Positions 24,102 to 33,283 are shown, numbered from the stretch's first letter. The stretch: 64,000 nucleotides of DNA from Streptomyces xiamenensis (GCF_000993785.3 NZ_CP009922.3:3162001-3226000); one strand, 5' to 3'. A program made the numbers and translations. Notes: generated from the sequence alone by a model not told the origin.

Positions 24102-27100
24102 TCAGCGCGCCGGCCCCGGCACCAGCGCGTCGATGGCCTTCACGATCCGCTTGTCGGAGATCGGGTACGCGGTGCCCAGCGCGTGCGCGAAGTAGCTCAC
24201 CCGCAGCTCCTCGATCATCCAGCGGATCTCCCGGGCCTGCCGCGGCACCGGGCGCCCGGCCGGGAACTGCTCCAGCAGCCACGCGTACTCGTCCCGCATC
24301 TCCGCGACCTTGGCCATCCGCGCCCGGTCCCGCTCCGCCTGGTGCGGCAGCTGCTGCAACCGCCGGTCCACGGCCGTCAGATAGCGCAGCAGATCGGCGA
24401 GCCGGCCGGCCCCGTGCGCCGTGACGAAGCCCGGACGCAGCAACTCGCCCAGCTGCTGCCGGACATCGGCCACCGAGGAGGCCAGGACGGGGCTGGTGGT
24501 GGCCTTCAGCCGCCGCTCGCACGCCTGCCAGGCGATCAGCACCTGCCGCACCTGCCGCACGATCTTGAGCGTCAGATCGACGATGTCGGCGCGTACCGCG
24601 TCGAAGAGCTTGGTGAAGCTCTCCTGGTCCCACACCACCCCGCCCCGGTCGGCGATCAGCCGGTCCGCCGCCGCCGTCACGCAGTCCGCGAGCAGCGCCT
24701 GCACGCTGCCGTGCGGGGAGGCGGCCAGCGCCAGCTTCGCCGCGTTGTCCAGCTTGCCCACCGCGAACTTCGCCGGGTCGGAGGGCAGCTGGAGCATCAC
24801 CAGCCGCCGCACCCCCGGCCACATCGCGGCGAGCTGCTCCTCCTCGGTGTCGAACAGTCGCACCGCGACGCTCGACCCCTCGTCCACCAGCGCCGGATAG
24901 GCCTGCACCGGCTGCCCGGCCCGCCGGGTCTCGAACCGGCGCAGCAGCGTCCCCACCGTCCAGGAGGTGATGCCGCCGCGCTGCTCCAGGGCCACCTGGG
25001 AGGTCTCCCCGCCGGCGGCCTGCCCGGAAGCCTTGAACGCCCGCGAGATGGCCTCCCGCGTCTTGGGCTTGAGCGCCAGCCGCAGCGCCTCCAGGTCCTT
25101 GTCCTCGCCGAGCGTCCGGCGCCGCTCGTCCACCACCCGGAAGGTGATGCGCAGATGGGCCGGTACCGCCTGCGGCGAGAAGTCCTCGGCCGACACCCGT
25201 ACCCCGGTCATCCGCTGGAGCGCCGCCGCCAGCTCCACGCGCAGCGGCCGGGAGGTCGGCCCGGAGAGCCCGGCCAGGAAGCGGGCGGCGTAGTTCGGCG
25301 CCGGTACGCAGTGCCGCCGGATCGGTTTCGGCAGCGAGCGGATCAGCTCGGTCACCAACTGCTCGCGCAGCCCAGGGATCTGCCAGTCGAAGCCGTCCGG
25401 GGTGGCCTGGTTGAGGACCTGGAGCGGGACGTGCACGGTGACGCCGTCCGCGTCCGTGCCCGGCTCGAACTGGTACGTCACCCGGAAGGACAGCCGGCCC
25501 TGCCGCCAGGTGTCCGGGTAGTCCGCCTTGGTGACGCCCTCGGCCCGCTCGTTGATGAGCATGGACTTCTCGAAGTTGAGCAGATCCGGCTCGTCGTGGC
25601 GCTTCTTCTTCCACCAGGAGTCGAAGTGCGCCCCGGAGACGATCTCTTCCGGAAGCCGCTGATCGTAGAAGTCGTACAGCGTCTCGTCGTCCACCAGGAT
25701 GTCGCGGCGCCTGGCGCGGTGTTCCAGCTCCTCGACCTCGGCGAGAAGCGCGCGGTTCTCCCGGAAGAACTGGTGCTGGGTGCGCCAGTCGCCCTCCACC
25801 AGGGCGTTGCGGATGAACAGGTCCCGGCAGGTCTCCGGGTCGATCCGGCCGTAGTTGACCTTCCGCTGGGCGACGACGGGGATCCCGTACAGCGTGACCC
25901 GCTCGTACGCCATCACCGCCGCCTGCTTCTGCTCCCAGTGCGGCTCGCTGTACGTGCGTTTGACCAGGTGCTGGGCGAGCGGCTCGATCCACTCCGGCTC
26001 GATCTTCGCGTTGACCCGGGCCCACAGCCGGGAGGTCTCCACCAGCTCGGCCGACATGACCCAGCGCGGCGGCTTCTTGAACAGCGCCGAGCCGGGGAAG
26101 ACCGCGAACTTCGCGCTGCGGGCGCCCAGGTACTCGTTCTTGTCGGTGTCCTTGAGCCCGAGGTGGGAGAGCAGCCCGGCCAGCAGCGACTGATGGACGA
26201 CGGTGGGGGAGGCGGCCTGGTCGCCGGGGGTGACCCCCATGGTCTTCCCGACCGAGCGCAGCTGGGCGTAGATGTCCTGCCACTCCCGTATGCGCAGGTA
26301 GTTCAGGAACTCGGTGCGGCACATCCGGCGGAAGGCGGAGGAGGACAGCTCGCGCTGCCGCTCGCGCACGTAGTCCCACAGCGCGACCAGGGCGAGGAAG
26401 TCGGACTCCTCGCCGGGCCCCTCGCGGAACCGCCGGTGCTTCTCGTCGGCCGCCTGCTGCTTGTCGGCGGGGCGCTCGCGCGGGTCCTGGATGGACAGCG
26501 CGGCGGCGATCACCATCACCTCGCGGGCGCAGCCGTTGCGGCCGGCCTCCAGCACCATCCGGGCCAGCCGGGGGTCGACCGGCAGCTGGGAGAGCTTGCG
26601 CCCGGTGTCGGTGAGCTTGGCGCCGTGCAGCGCGCCCAGCTCCTCCAGCAGCTGCACGCCCGCCTTGACGCTGCGGTGGTCCGGGGGGTCGATGAAGGGG
26701 AACTTCTCGACCTCGCCCAGGCCGGCCGCGTTCATCTGGAGGATCACGGAGGCGAGATTGGTCCGCAGGATCTCGGCATCGGTGAACTCGGGCCGGGAGA
26801 GGAAGTCCTCCTCCGAGTACAGCCGGATGCAGATGCCGTCGCTGGTCCGCCCGCAGCGGCCCTTGCGCTGGTTGGCGCTGGCCTGCGACACCGGCTCGAT
26901 CGGCAGCCGCTGCACCTTGGTGCGGTGGCTGTACCGGGAGATGCGGGCCGTCCCCGGGTCGATCACGTACTTGATGCCGGGCACGGTGAGCGAGGTCTCG
27001 GCCACGTTGGTGGCGAGCACCACCCGCCGCCCGCTGTGCTGCTGGAAGACCCGCTGCTGCTCGCTGTGCGAGAGCCGCGCGTACAGCGGCAGGATCTCGG

Positions 27101-28049
27101 TGAACCGCAGCCGGCGCTTCTCGAGGGCGTCGGCGGTGTCCCGGATCTCGCGCTCCCCGGAGAGGAAGACGAGGATGTCGCCGGGCCCCTCCCCCTGGAG
27201 CTCGTCGACGGCGGCGCAGATCGCGGAGACCTGGTCGTCGTCCTCCTCGGGCTCCCGGTACCGGACCTCGACCGGGAACGTCCGCCCGGACACCTCGATG
27301 ATCGGCGCCGCCCGCCCCTCCCCGGGGCCGAAGTGCCGGGCGAAGCGCTCGGGGTCGATGGTGGCCGAGGTGATGATGATCTTCAGATCGGGCCGCCGGG
27401 GCAGCAGCTGGGCGAGGTAGCCGAGCAGGAAATCGATGTTGAGGCTCCGCTCGTGGGCCTCGTCGATGATGATCGTGTCGTACTTCAGCAGCTCGCGGTC
27501 GTGCTGCACCTCGGCCAGCAGGATGCCGTCCGTCATGAGCTTCACCAGGGTCGAGTCCCCGACCTGGTCGGTGAACCTGACCTTCCAGCCCACCGTCTCC
27601 CCCAGCGGCGTCCCCAGCTCGTCGGCGACCCGCTGCGCGACGGTACGGGCCGCGATCCGGCGCGGCTGGGTGTGGCCGATCAGCCCGCGCACCCCGCGCC
27701 CCAGCTCCAGGCAGATCTTCGGGATCTGGGTGGTCTTCCCGGACCCGGTCTCACCGGCCACGATCACCACCTGGTGGTCGCGGATCGCGTCGCGGATCTC
27801 GTCCTTCTTCTGGCTGACGGGCAGCTGCTGGGGATAGACGATCGACGGCAGCGCGGCCCGGCGCGCCTCGACGCGCAGCTCGGCACGGTCCATCGCCTCG
27901 GCGATCTCGGCCAGCACGGACTGCCGCGCCTCGGGCTTACGGATCCGGCGGGCACCGTCGAGCCGCCGGCCGAGCCGCCGCTCGTCGTGCAGCATCAGCT
28001 GGGGCAGGCGCTCGGCAAGAGCGGCGGGGGAGGGGGGCTGCGTAGACAT
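24102..28049 (-). CDS. hrpA: ATP-dependent DEAH-box RNA helicase HrpA
   Basis: A 1315-residue helicase of the bacterial HrpA family, at the expected length. Motifs in order are the P-loop GETGSGKTT (99-107), TQPRRIAA, DEAHE (196-200), TSATID, the ATNVAETSLTVPGI motif and QRKGRCGR (motif VI). HA2 and OB-fold regions follow, then a long family-specific C-terminal part (from about residue 600). HrpA acts on mRNA and ribosomes; E. coli HrpA processes fimbrial mRNA and rescues collided ribosomes. The ATG at 28049 is divergent from the membrane-protein gene. The gene lies between two identical tRNA-Asp genes. Confidence 0.95.
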   Translation of the reverse strand: MSTQPPSPAALAERLPQLMLHDERRLGRRLDGARRIRKPEARQSVLAEIAEAMDRAELRVEARRAALPSIVYPQQLPVSQKKDEIRDAIRDHQVVIVAGETGSGKTTQIPKICLELGRGVRGLIGHTQPRRIAARTVAQRVADELGTPLGETVGWKVRFTDQVGDSTLVKLMTDGILLAEVQHDRELLKYDTIIIDEAHERSLNIDFLLGYLAQLLPRRPDLKIIITSATIDPERFARHFGPGEGRAAPIIEVSGRTFPVEVRYREPEEDDDQVSAICAAVDELQGEGPGDILVFLSGEREIRDTADALEKRRLRFTEILPLYARLSHSEQQRVFQQHSGRRVVLATNVAETSLTVPGIKYVIDPGTARISRYSHRTKVQRLPIEPVSQASANQRKGRCGRTSDGICIRLYSEEDFLSRPEFTDAEILRTNLASVILQMNAAGLGEVEKFPFIDPPDHRSVKAGVQLLEELGALHGAKLTDTGRKLSQLPVDPRLARMVLEAGRNGCAREVMVIAAALSIQDPRERPADKQQAADEKHRRFREGPGEESDFLALVALWDYVRERQRELSSSAFRRMCRTEFLNYLRIREWQDIYAQLRSVGKTMGVTPGDQAASPTVVHQSLLAGLLSHLGLKDTDKNEYLGARSAKFAVFPGSALFKKPPRWVMSAELVETSRLWARVNAKIEPEWIEPLAQHLVKRTYSEPHWEQKQAAVMAYERVTLYGIPVVAQRKVNYGRIDPETCRDLFIRNALVEGDWRTQHQFFRENRALLAEVEELEHRARRRDILVDDETLYDFYDQRLPEEIVSGAHFDSWWKKKRHDEPDLLNFEKSMLINERAEGVTKADYPDTWRQGRLSFRVTYQFEPGTDADGVTVHVPLQVLNQATPDGFDWQIPGLREQLVTELIRSLPKPIRRHCVPAPNYAARFLAGLSGPTSRPLRVELAAALQRMTGVRVSAEDFSPQAVPAHLRITFRVVDERRRTLGEDKDLEALRLALKPKTREAISRAFKASGQAAGGETSQVALEQRGGITSWTVGTLLRRFETRRAGQPVQAYPALVDEGSSVAVRLFDTEEEQLAAMWPGVRRLVMLQLPSDPAKFAVGKLDNAAKLALAASPHGSVQALLADCVTAAADRLIADRGGVVWDQESFTKLFDAVRADIVDLTLKIVRQVRQVLIAWQACERRLKATTSPVLASSVADVRQQLGELLRPGFVTAHGAGRLADLLRYLTAVDRRLQQLPHQAERDRARMAKVAEMRDEYAWLLEQFPAGRPVPRQAREIRWMIEELRVSYFAHALGTAYPISDKRIVKAIDALVPGPAR

Positions 28050-28126
28050 ACGGAGTCAAGCGTCTCACCTGGCGGCGGGGAGCGGCGAACCAATATTGGG
28101 AAGATTTATCCCTTTAGAGTGCGTAT

Positions 28127-29131
28127 GTGAGTCGCTGGCAGGCGTTCAAACACTCCCCCTACTACGCGGCGGTGGTCATCTCCCTGCTGGCCGCCGTCGG
28201 CGCGGCCGTCTTCGCCGGGGCGTACACCTACGCCCTCGCCAACCCCACCCCGCACCGGATGCCGGTGGCGGTGGCCGGCGAACCGGAGTCGGCCAGGACC
28301 ACCGCGTACGTCTCGGCCCTGGAAGAAGCCCTCCACACCACGCTGCGCATCCACACCTACCCGGATTATCCACAGGCTGTGGACGCGGTGGAGCGACAGC
28401 GGGTCTTCGCGATCGTGCGGGAGCGGGACGACGCGATCGACCTGTCGGTCTCCAGCGCCTCGGGCGCCTCGGTGGCGGAACTGCTGAAGACGGCCGGCCC
28501 GGCGGCGGGCCACAAGATCGGCGCCCAGGTCACGGTGACCGACCTCAAGCCCCTGCACTCCGGCGACCCGCGCGGCCTGGCGCTCTTCTACATCACCCTG
28601 GCCGCGGTGATCATCGGCTTCCTCGGCACCATCCAGCTGAGCGTCCACGCCTCCCGGCTCACCCCGGGCGAGCGGATCGTGGCGGTGGCCGGCTTCTCCG
28701 CCCTGGGCGGCTTCCTCATCGCGGCCACCGTCGACTGGATCCTGGACGCGGTCCCGCTGCCGCTGATCAGCTGGCTCCAGCTCATGCTGACGATGTTCAC
28801 CGCGGGCATGGTCTTCACCGTCTTCAACACCTTCTTCGGCCGCTGGGCGCTGCTGCCGACCTGGGCCCTGCTGGTCATCCTGGGCAACCCGGCCTCCGGC
28901 GGCCCCGTCTCCTGGCCACTGCTCCCCGCCGCCCTCGGCATCCTGGGCCGCTGGCTCCCCCCGGGCGCCTCGGTCAACGCCCTGCACAACGCGGTCTACT
29001 TCCACGGATACCAGCACCTGCAGCCCTATCTGGTCCTGCTGGGCTGGGCCCTGGTCTCCTCGGTGATCTTCTGGACCTGGCGCACCCGCCACCCCGGCGG
29101 CCGGGAGAAACACGAAAGCCCCGCGCTGTGA
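28127..29131 (+). CDS. Multi-pass membrane protein, YhgE/Pip or ABC-2-type permease-like
   Basis: A 334-residue membrane protein. One N-terminal helix (about 15-38) is followed by an extracytoplasmic domain of about 125 residues (MPVAVAGEPES to KPLHSGDPRG) and then five or six helices to the C-terminus. This layout resembles YhgE/Pip-type proteins and ABC-2 permeases, which export or tether substrates. No ATPase partner is adjacent, so transport activity is uncertain. The GTG at 28127 (MSRWQAF) is chosen because the first helix follows directly. Its stop codon lies inside the loop of the terminator at 29116-29143. Confidence 0.75.
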   Translation: MSRWQAFKHSPYYAAVVISLLAAVGAAVFAGAYTYALANPTPHRMPVAVAGEPESARTTAYVSALEEALHTTLRIHTYPDYPQAVDAVERQRVFAIVRERDDAIDLSVSSASGASVAELLKTAGPAAGHKIGAQVTVTDLKPLHSGDPRGLALFYITLAAVIIGFLGTIQLSVHASRLTPGERIVAVAGFSALGGFLIAATVDWILDAVPLPLISWLQLMLTMFTAGMVFTVFNTFFGRWALLPTWALLVILGNPASGGPVSWPLLPAALGILGRWLPPGASVNALHNAVYFHGYQHLQPYLVLLGWALVSSVIFWTWRTRHPGGREKHESPAL

Positions 29132-29143
29132 GGCGCGGGGCTT
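29116..29143. terminator. Bidirectional terminator between permease-like gene and tRNA-Phe
   Basis: AAGCCCCGCGC (29116-29126) pairs perfectly with GCGCGGGGCTT (29133-29143) across a six-base loop that contains the stop codon of the plus-strand gene. It can end both that mRNA and the leftward tRNA-Asp/tRNA-Phe transcript. Confidence 0.85.
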
Positions 29144-29158
29144 GTCGATGAAGGAAGG

Positions 29159-29232
29159 TGGCTGGGGCCGGGGTCGAACCGGCGACCTTCCGCTTTTCAG
29201 GCGGACGCTCGTACCAACTGAGCTACCCAGCC
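29159..29232 (-). tRNA. tRNA-Phe (GAA)
   Basis: A 74-nt cloverleaf read leftward from 29232. The acceptor is GGCTGGG/CCCAGCC with discriminator A. The anticodon loop is CTGAAAA (anticodon GAA), and the T arm carries GGTTCGACC. CCA is not encoded. It lies four bases from the adjacent tRNA-Asp, so both are processed from one transcript ending at the 29116-29143 hairpin. Confidence 0.95.
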
Positions 29233-29236
29233 AGAG

Positions 29237-29311
29237 CGGTCCTGACGGGATTTGAACCCGCGGCCTCCACCTTGACAGGGTGGCGAGCACTCCAAACTGC
29301 TCTACAGGACC
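29237..29311 (-). tRNA. tRNA-Asp (GTC), copy 2
   Basis: A 75-nt cloverleaf identical base for base to the tRNA-Asp at 23944-24018: acceptor GGTCCTG/CAGGACC, anticodon loop CTGTCAA and discriminator G. It is immediately upstream of tRNA-Phe in the same direction. The two identical Asp genes are direct repeats bracketing hrpA and the membrane-protein gene. Confidence 0.95.
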
Positions 29312-29354
29312 TGGCTTGTGCGACCGGCTCTCCCGATGTCGCTGAAGCAGCGTA

Positions 29355-29828
29355 TCACGGTGCGGAGACCCCGCTGAGCGGCGCTTTCAGCAGCCGGCAG
29401 ACCCGCTCCACCGCGAACGCGTACCCCTGGACACCGCAGCCCACGATCACTCCGGCGGAGGCGGCGGCCGAGACGTAACTGTGGTGCCGGAACGCCTCGC
29501 GGCGGTGGATGTTGGAGATGTGCACCTCCGCGACGGGCAGCCCGTCGCAGGCGCTCAGCGCGTCCAGCAGACCGACCGAGGTGTGCGAGTACGCGGCCGG
29601 GTTGATCACGATGCCCGCGTGCTCCTCCCTGGCCTCCTGGATCCAGTCGATCAGCTGGCCCTCGTGGTTGCTCTGCCGGGCGTCGACGGTGACGCCGTAC
29701 GGGGCGGCCGTCTCCACACACAGCCGGACGACGTCGGCCAGGGTGTCCGTGCCGTAGATCGCGGGTTCGCGCTTGCCCAGCAGGTTGAGGTTGGGACCGT
29801 TGAGCACCAGGAGCGGTCGGTCGGACAC
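29355..29828 (-). CDS. aroQ: Type II 3-dehydroquinate dehydratase AroQ
   Basis: A 157-residue enzyme catalysing dehydration of 3-dehydroquinate to 3-dehydroshikimate in the shikimate pathway, or the reverse in quinate catabolism. Type II motifs are complete: [13 protein letters not shown] with the active-site region, [23 protein letters not shown] and [17 protein letters not shown]. The GTG at 29828 gives the standard length. It stands alone between tRNA genes rather than with other aro genes. A dodecameric cytoplasmic enzyme is expected. Confidence 0.95.
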   Translation of the reverse strand: MSDRPLLVLNGPNLNLLGKREPAIYGTDTLADVVRLCVETAAPYGVTVDARQSNHEGQLIDWIQEAREEHAGIVINPAAYSHTSVGLLDALSACDGLPVAEVHISNIHRREAFRHHSYVSAAASAGVIVGCGVQGYAFAVERVCRLLKAPLSGVSAP

Positions 29829-29913
29829 CCGGCATCACTTCTCTCGTTCTCGGGGCGGCTCGGGGCCGCGGGAGGCGGCGAAAAGGCGGCGGAAAAACGG
29901 AAAAAGGCAAAGA

Positions 29914-29952
29914 GCCACCCACAGACGGAACGCTGCGGATGGCTTCGGGTGG
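29914..29952 (-). terminator. Probable terminator of tRNA-Glu
   Basis: On the minus strand CCACCC just past the tRNA-Glu 3' end pairs with GGGTGG about 25 bases later, followed by CTCTTTGCC and a T-rich run (TTTTTCCGTTTTTCC). The loop is large but the T-rich tail is clear. Confidence 0.45.
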
Positions 29953-30025
29953 TGCCCCCAACGGGATTCGAACCCGTGCTACCGCCTTGAAAGGGCGGCG
30001 TCCTGGGCCACTAGACGATGAGGGC
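29953..30025 (-). tRNA. tRNA-Glu (TTC)
   Basis: A 73-nt cloverleaf read leftward from 30025. The acceptor is GCCCTCA/TGGGGGC with discriminator A. The anticodon loop is CTTTCAA (anticodon TTC) within CCGCC/GGCGG, and the T arm is GGTTCGAATCC. CCA is not encoded. It stands alone between aroQ and the zincin gene. Confidence 0.95.
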
Positions 30026-30107
30026 CTCTGGTCACACCGACACCGCGAAGTGACGGGTGAACGCGAGAAGCATAGGCGATGCCCGAACGGATCACCAACA
30101 CGGATCC

Positions 30108-30449
30108 TCATCCCCAGCCCAGTTCGTGCAGCCGCTCCTCCTCGATGCCGAAATGGTGGGCGATCTCGTGGACGACGGTCACCGTCACCTCGTGCACCAC
30201 GTCCCGCTCCGTCTCGCAGTAGCGCAGCGTGGGGCCCATGTAGATGAGGATCCGGTCCGGCAGCACCCCCGCGTACCACTCGCCGCGCTCGGTGAGCGGC
30301 GTTCCCTCGTACAGGCCCAGCAGTTCCGGGTCGGACGGGTCGGGTTCGTCCTCGACGAAGACGGCGACGTTGTCCATCAGACGGGCCAGTTCCGGGGGGA
30401 CCTGGTCCAGCGCTTCGCTCACCAGTTCCTCGAATGACTCACGTGTCAT
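30108..30449 (-). CDS. Zincin-like metallopeptidase family protein (PF06262 type)
   Basis: A 113-residue protein with the zinc-protease signature HEIAHHFGI (HExxHxxG) near the C-terminus and the family-typical MDNVAVFVEDEP and LGLYEGTPLTERG segments. Members are short actinobacterial zincins of unknown substrate, possibly ancestral-type minimal proteases. The ATG at 30449 is chosen. A GTG three codons upstream (30458) is an alternative used by some homologues, but GGGGA lies too close to it. Confidence 0.85.
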   Translation of the reverse strand: MTRESFEELVSEALDQVPPELARLMDNVAVFVEDEPDPSDPELLGLYEGTPLTERGEWYAGVLPDRILIYMGPTLRYCETERDVVHEVTVTVVHEIAHHFGIEEERLHELGWG

Positions 30450-30548
30450 CTTCAGCACATCCCCATTGTCCGTGACTCCCGGGGCCGGATGGCAGTTGGG
30501 CAGGGCGCCTGTCCTTGCCGTCCCACCGTGCTCCGGAGGTGCGCCGCC

Positions 30549-31088
30549 GTGCGTCCACTCGTTCCCGTCGCTGTCACCTCTCTCACCTCGCTGCTGGCGC
30601 TGACGCTCACCGGCTGCCTCAGCGTCGACCCCGAGGCGCCGTCCGGCGGCCCCACCGAGGCCGGGAACGCCTCGCCGCTGGTCGAGGGGGAGGCCGGGGA
30701 GGGGCCGGCCGAGGAGGGCCGGGAGCCGGCCTCGCCGGACGGGTCGCCGCCCGGCGAGGACGCCCGGGAGGACCCGGAGGACGACGGCAAGGGCGGCGCG
30801 GACAAGGTGGAGAAGCGGGAGGACCGGACCACGGGGCCCACCGAGCGGCCCGAGCCGGGCCGGGTGCCCGCCCCGTCCGCCGACGACAGGGAGCCGGGCC
30901 CCGCGCCGGGCCCGCGCCCCGGGGGCACCCCCACATCGCCGGGCACCGTGCCGCCGCCGCCCGCCGTTCCGGAGCCGGGCACGCCGCCGGCCCCGGAGCC
31001 GCCCGCCTCGCCCGAACCCACCTCGCCGCCGGCCCCGGACCCCGACCCCGAGCCGGAGCCGGACCCCGAGCCGGAGGGCGACGGCTGA
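30549..31088 (+). CDS. Pro/Glu-rich putative lipoprotein
   Basis: A 179-residue protein. Residues 1-22 form a lipoprotein signal with lipobox LTGC (Cys23). The remainder is low complexity: an acidic Gly/Glu part (about 35-85), a charged Lys/Glu/Asp stretch, then a Pro-rich tail of repeated PEP and PDPEPEP units. No folded domain is visible. It may act as a stalk or wall spacer on the outer face of the membrane. GTG at 30549 is chosen because GGAGG lies nine bases upstream. Alternative starts further upstream lack a ribosome site. Confidence 0.7.
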   Translation: MRPLVPVAVTSLTSLLALTLTGCLSVDPEAPSGGPTEAGNASPLVEGEAGEGPAEEGREPASPDGSPPGEDAREDPEDDGKGGADKVEKREDRTTGPTERPEPGRVPAPSADDREPGPAPGPRPGGTPTSPGTVPPPPAVPEPGTPPAPEPPASPEPTSPPAPDPDPEPEPDPEPEGDG

Positions 31089-31282
31089 GCGCCGTTTGCG
31101 TTCGCGCCGGTGCGGTGCGTATGCTTGTAGATCGTTTGATCCCACTTGCCCGGCGCCCGATCGCAGCGCGCCGTGTGGCGCGTTCCTCGTCAAGCCGTGG
31201 CTGACCGCAAAGACAGGCGGTCTTGAGCACCTACGGAGCTAAGGCGCGTGCCGACCAAGACTCCGGAAGGGTCTCATTTCGC
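31089..31282 (+). promoter_or_regulatory. Long leader before the DEAD-box helicase gene
   Basis: About 190 bases. A hairpin GACCGC (31203-31208)/GCGGTC (31217-31222) is followed by TTGAGC. A purine-rich CCGGAAGGGTC at about 31262-31272 lies before the start. Cold-shock RNA helicase genes often have long regulated leaders, but no known element is recognised here. Confidence 0.35.
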
Positions 31283-33163
31283 ATGTCCGTAACAACCGCT
31301 GACGCCATCCTGCCCCTGGATGAGCCGACGACCACCTTCGCCGACCTCGGTCTCCCGCAGGCGGTCGTGCGCAAGCTCGCCGAGAACGGCGTGACCACCC
31401 CGTTCCCCATCCAGGCCGCGACCATCCCGGACGCGCTGGAGGGCAAGGACATCCTCGGCCGCGGCCGTACCGGCTCCGGCAAGACGCTGAGCTTCGGCCT
31501 GCCGACGCTGGCCCGCCTGGCCGGCGGCCGCACCGAGAAGAAGAAGCCCCGCGCGGTCATCCTCACCCCGACCCGTGAGCTGGCCATGCAGGTCTCCGAC
31601 GCGCTGGAGCCCTACGGCCACGAGCTGAACCTCCGCTTCAAGGTGGTCTGCGGCGGCACCTCCATGGGCAACCAGATCTACGCCCTGGAGCGCGGCGTCG
31701 ACATCCTCGTCGCCACCCCCGGGCGGCTGCGCGACCTGATCGCGCGCGGCTCCTGCTCGCTGGACGATGTCGAGGTCGCCGTCCTGGACGAGGCCGACCA
31801 GATGGCGGACCTGGGCTTCCTGCCCGAGGTCACCGAGCTGCTGGACCTGGTGCCCCCGGGCGGCCAGCGCATGCTGTTCTCCGCCACCCTGGAGAACGAG
31901 ATCGACACCCTCGTCAAGCGCTACCTGGTCGACCCGGTCAGCCACGAGGTGGACGCGGCGCAGGGCGCGGTGACCACCATGACCCACCACGTGCTCGTGG
32001 TGAAGCCCCGCGACAAGGCCCCGCTGACGGCGGCCATCGCGGCGCGCGAGGGGCGCACGATCGTCTTCGTGCGGACCCAGCTGGGCGCCGACCGGGTCGC
32101 CGAGCAGCTGCGGGAGTCCGGGGCACGCGCGGACGCGCTGCACGGCGGTATGACGCAGGGCGCCCGTACCCGCACCCTCGAGGACTTCAAGAGCGGCAAG
32201 ATCAAGGTCCTGGTCGCCACCGACGTGGCGGCGCGCGGTATCCACGTGGACGGCATCGACCTGGTGCTGAACGTGGACCCGGCCGGGGACCACAAGGACT
32301 ACCTGCACCGTTCCGGGCGTACCGCCCGGGCCGGGCAGTCCGGCACCGTGGTGTCGCTGGCGCTGCCGCACCAGCGGCGCACGATCTTCCGGCTGATGGA
32401 GGACGCGGGCGTGGACGCCTCGCGGCACGTCATCGGGCGGGGTGACCTCTTCGACGACGAGGTCGCCGAGATCATCGGCGCGCGTTCGCTCACCGAGGTG
32501 CAGGCGGAGGCCGCCATGGGTGCGGCGCTGCACGCCGACCGTGAGGTGAACCGGCTGACCCGGGAGCTGGAGCGGGCCCAGGAGCGGGCCGCCGAGCTGC
32601 GCTCCGAGGCGGAGAAGCTGACCGGGCGGGCGGCGCGCGAGCGCGGCGAGGACCCGGCGGAGGCGATTGCCGCCGCGGCCGAGGCCCAGGCCGTGGCCGA
32701 GGCCGAGCGCGAGGCCAAGCGCGAGGCGCGGCGTGCGGAGCGGGCCGCGAAGGCGGCCGAGGAGGAGCGCGAGCGCGGCGACCGGCGTCCGTACCAGAAC
32801 CGCCGCGATGACCGCGGTGGGTTCCGGCGGGACGACCGGCGCGATGACCGCCGGGGCGGTGACCGTGACCGGCGGGACGACCGCGGTGGCTACCGCGGCT
32901 CCTTCGAGCGGGACCGGCGCGATGACCGGGGTGGCGACCGCGGCGGCTTCCGGCGCGATGATCGCGGTGGCGATCGCGGCGGTTTCCGGCGCGATGACCG
33001 GCGTCCGTACCAGGGCCGCCGTGATGACCGCGGTGGCAGCACCGGCGGCGGCGACCGTGGCGGGTTCCGCCGGGACGACCGGCGCGATGACCGCCGGGGC
33101 AGCACCGGCACCGGTGGCGGCGGCTACCGCGACGACAAGCCGCGCTGGAAGCGCGACAACTGA
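31283..33163 (+). CDS. DEAD-box ATP-dependent RNA helicase with RGD-rich tail
   Basis: A 626-residue helicase. The Q motif lies near FADLGLPQAVV...PFPIQ, the P-loop is GRTGSGKT (61-68), followed by PTRELA, DEAD (about 170), SAT, VATDVAARGIHVDGID and HRSGRTARAG. After the two RecA domains comes an Ala/Glu-rich helix (about 430-510). The last 120 residues are almost purely Arg, Asp and Gly in RRDD and RGG-like units. Such tails bind RNA non-specifically and can drive condensates. The family (RhlE/CsdA-like) acts in ribosome assembly and RNA decay, often in the cold. The start MSVTTADA at 31283 is preferred; the longer frame lacks a ribosome site. Confidence 0.92.
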   Translation: MSVTTADAILPLDEPTTTFADLGLPQAVVRKLAENGVTTPFPIQAATIPDALEGKDILGRGRTGSGKTLSFGLPTLARLAGGRTEKKKPRAVILTPTRELAMQVSDALEPYGHELNLRFKVVCGGTSMGNQIYALERGVDILVATPGRLRDLIARGSCSLDDVEVAVLDEADQMADLGFLPEVTELLDLVPPGGQRMLFSATLENEIDTLVKRYLVDPVSHEVDAAQGAVTTMTHHVLVVKPRDKAPLTAAIAAREGRTIVFVRTQLGADRVAEQLRESGARADALHGGMTQGARTRTLEDFKSGKIKVLVATDVAARGIHVDGIDLVLNVDPAGDHKDYLHRSGRTARAGQSGTVVSLALPHQRRTIFRLMEDAGVDASRHVIGRGDLFDDEVAEIIGARSLTEVQAEAAMGAALHADREVNRLTRELERAQERAAELRSEAEKLTGRAARERGEDPAEAIAAAAEAQAVAEAEREAKREARRAERAAKAAEEERERGDRRPYQNRRDDRGGFRRDDRRDDRRGGDRDRRDDRGGYRGSFERDRRDDRGGDRGGFRRDDRGGDRGGFRRDDRRPYQGRRDDRGGSTGGGDRGGFRRDDRRDDRRGSTGTGGGGYRDDKPRWKRDN

Positions 33164-33174
33164 CACCGTGACAG

Positions 33175-33212
33175 CCCGCCGGGGCCCGGCCAGCGTGCCG
33201 GGCCCCGGCGGG
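33175..33212 (+). terminator. Terminator of the RNA helicase gene
   Basis: A 16-pair perfect GC stem, CCCGCCGGGGCCCGGC (33175-33190) with GCCGGGCCCCGGCGGG (33197-33212), around a six-base loop. It begins 12 bases after the stop codon. There is no U-tract, but the stem is exceptionally stable. Confidence 0.85.
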
Positions 33213-33283
33213 CGTGCACTCCGCCGCGTCTGTGCCGTATTGCCTGCGAGCCGCGCCAGGGGTGCGACTATGCTGCTGTCTGC

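Noticed and set aside
23790..28130. Open frame of more than 1400 codons opposite hrpA
   Set aside because: Produced by strong G/C third-position bias of hrpA on the other strand. The translation is Pro/Gly/Arg/Val-rich with no domain, and hrpA motifs on the minus strand are unambiguous.
29158..29478. Peptide reading LTGFEPAASTLTGW across tRNA genes
   Set aside because: This motif is the translation of tRNA-Asp sequence and appears at both tRNA-Asp copies. It is not a protein.
32790..33160. Short repeated units suggesting a CRISPR array
   Set aside because: The repeats are in-frame codons for the RRDD/RGG tail of the RNA helicase, with irregular spacing and no unique spacers or cas genes.
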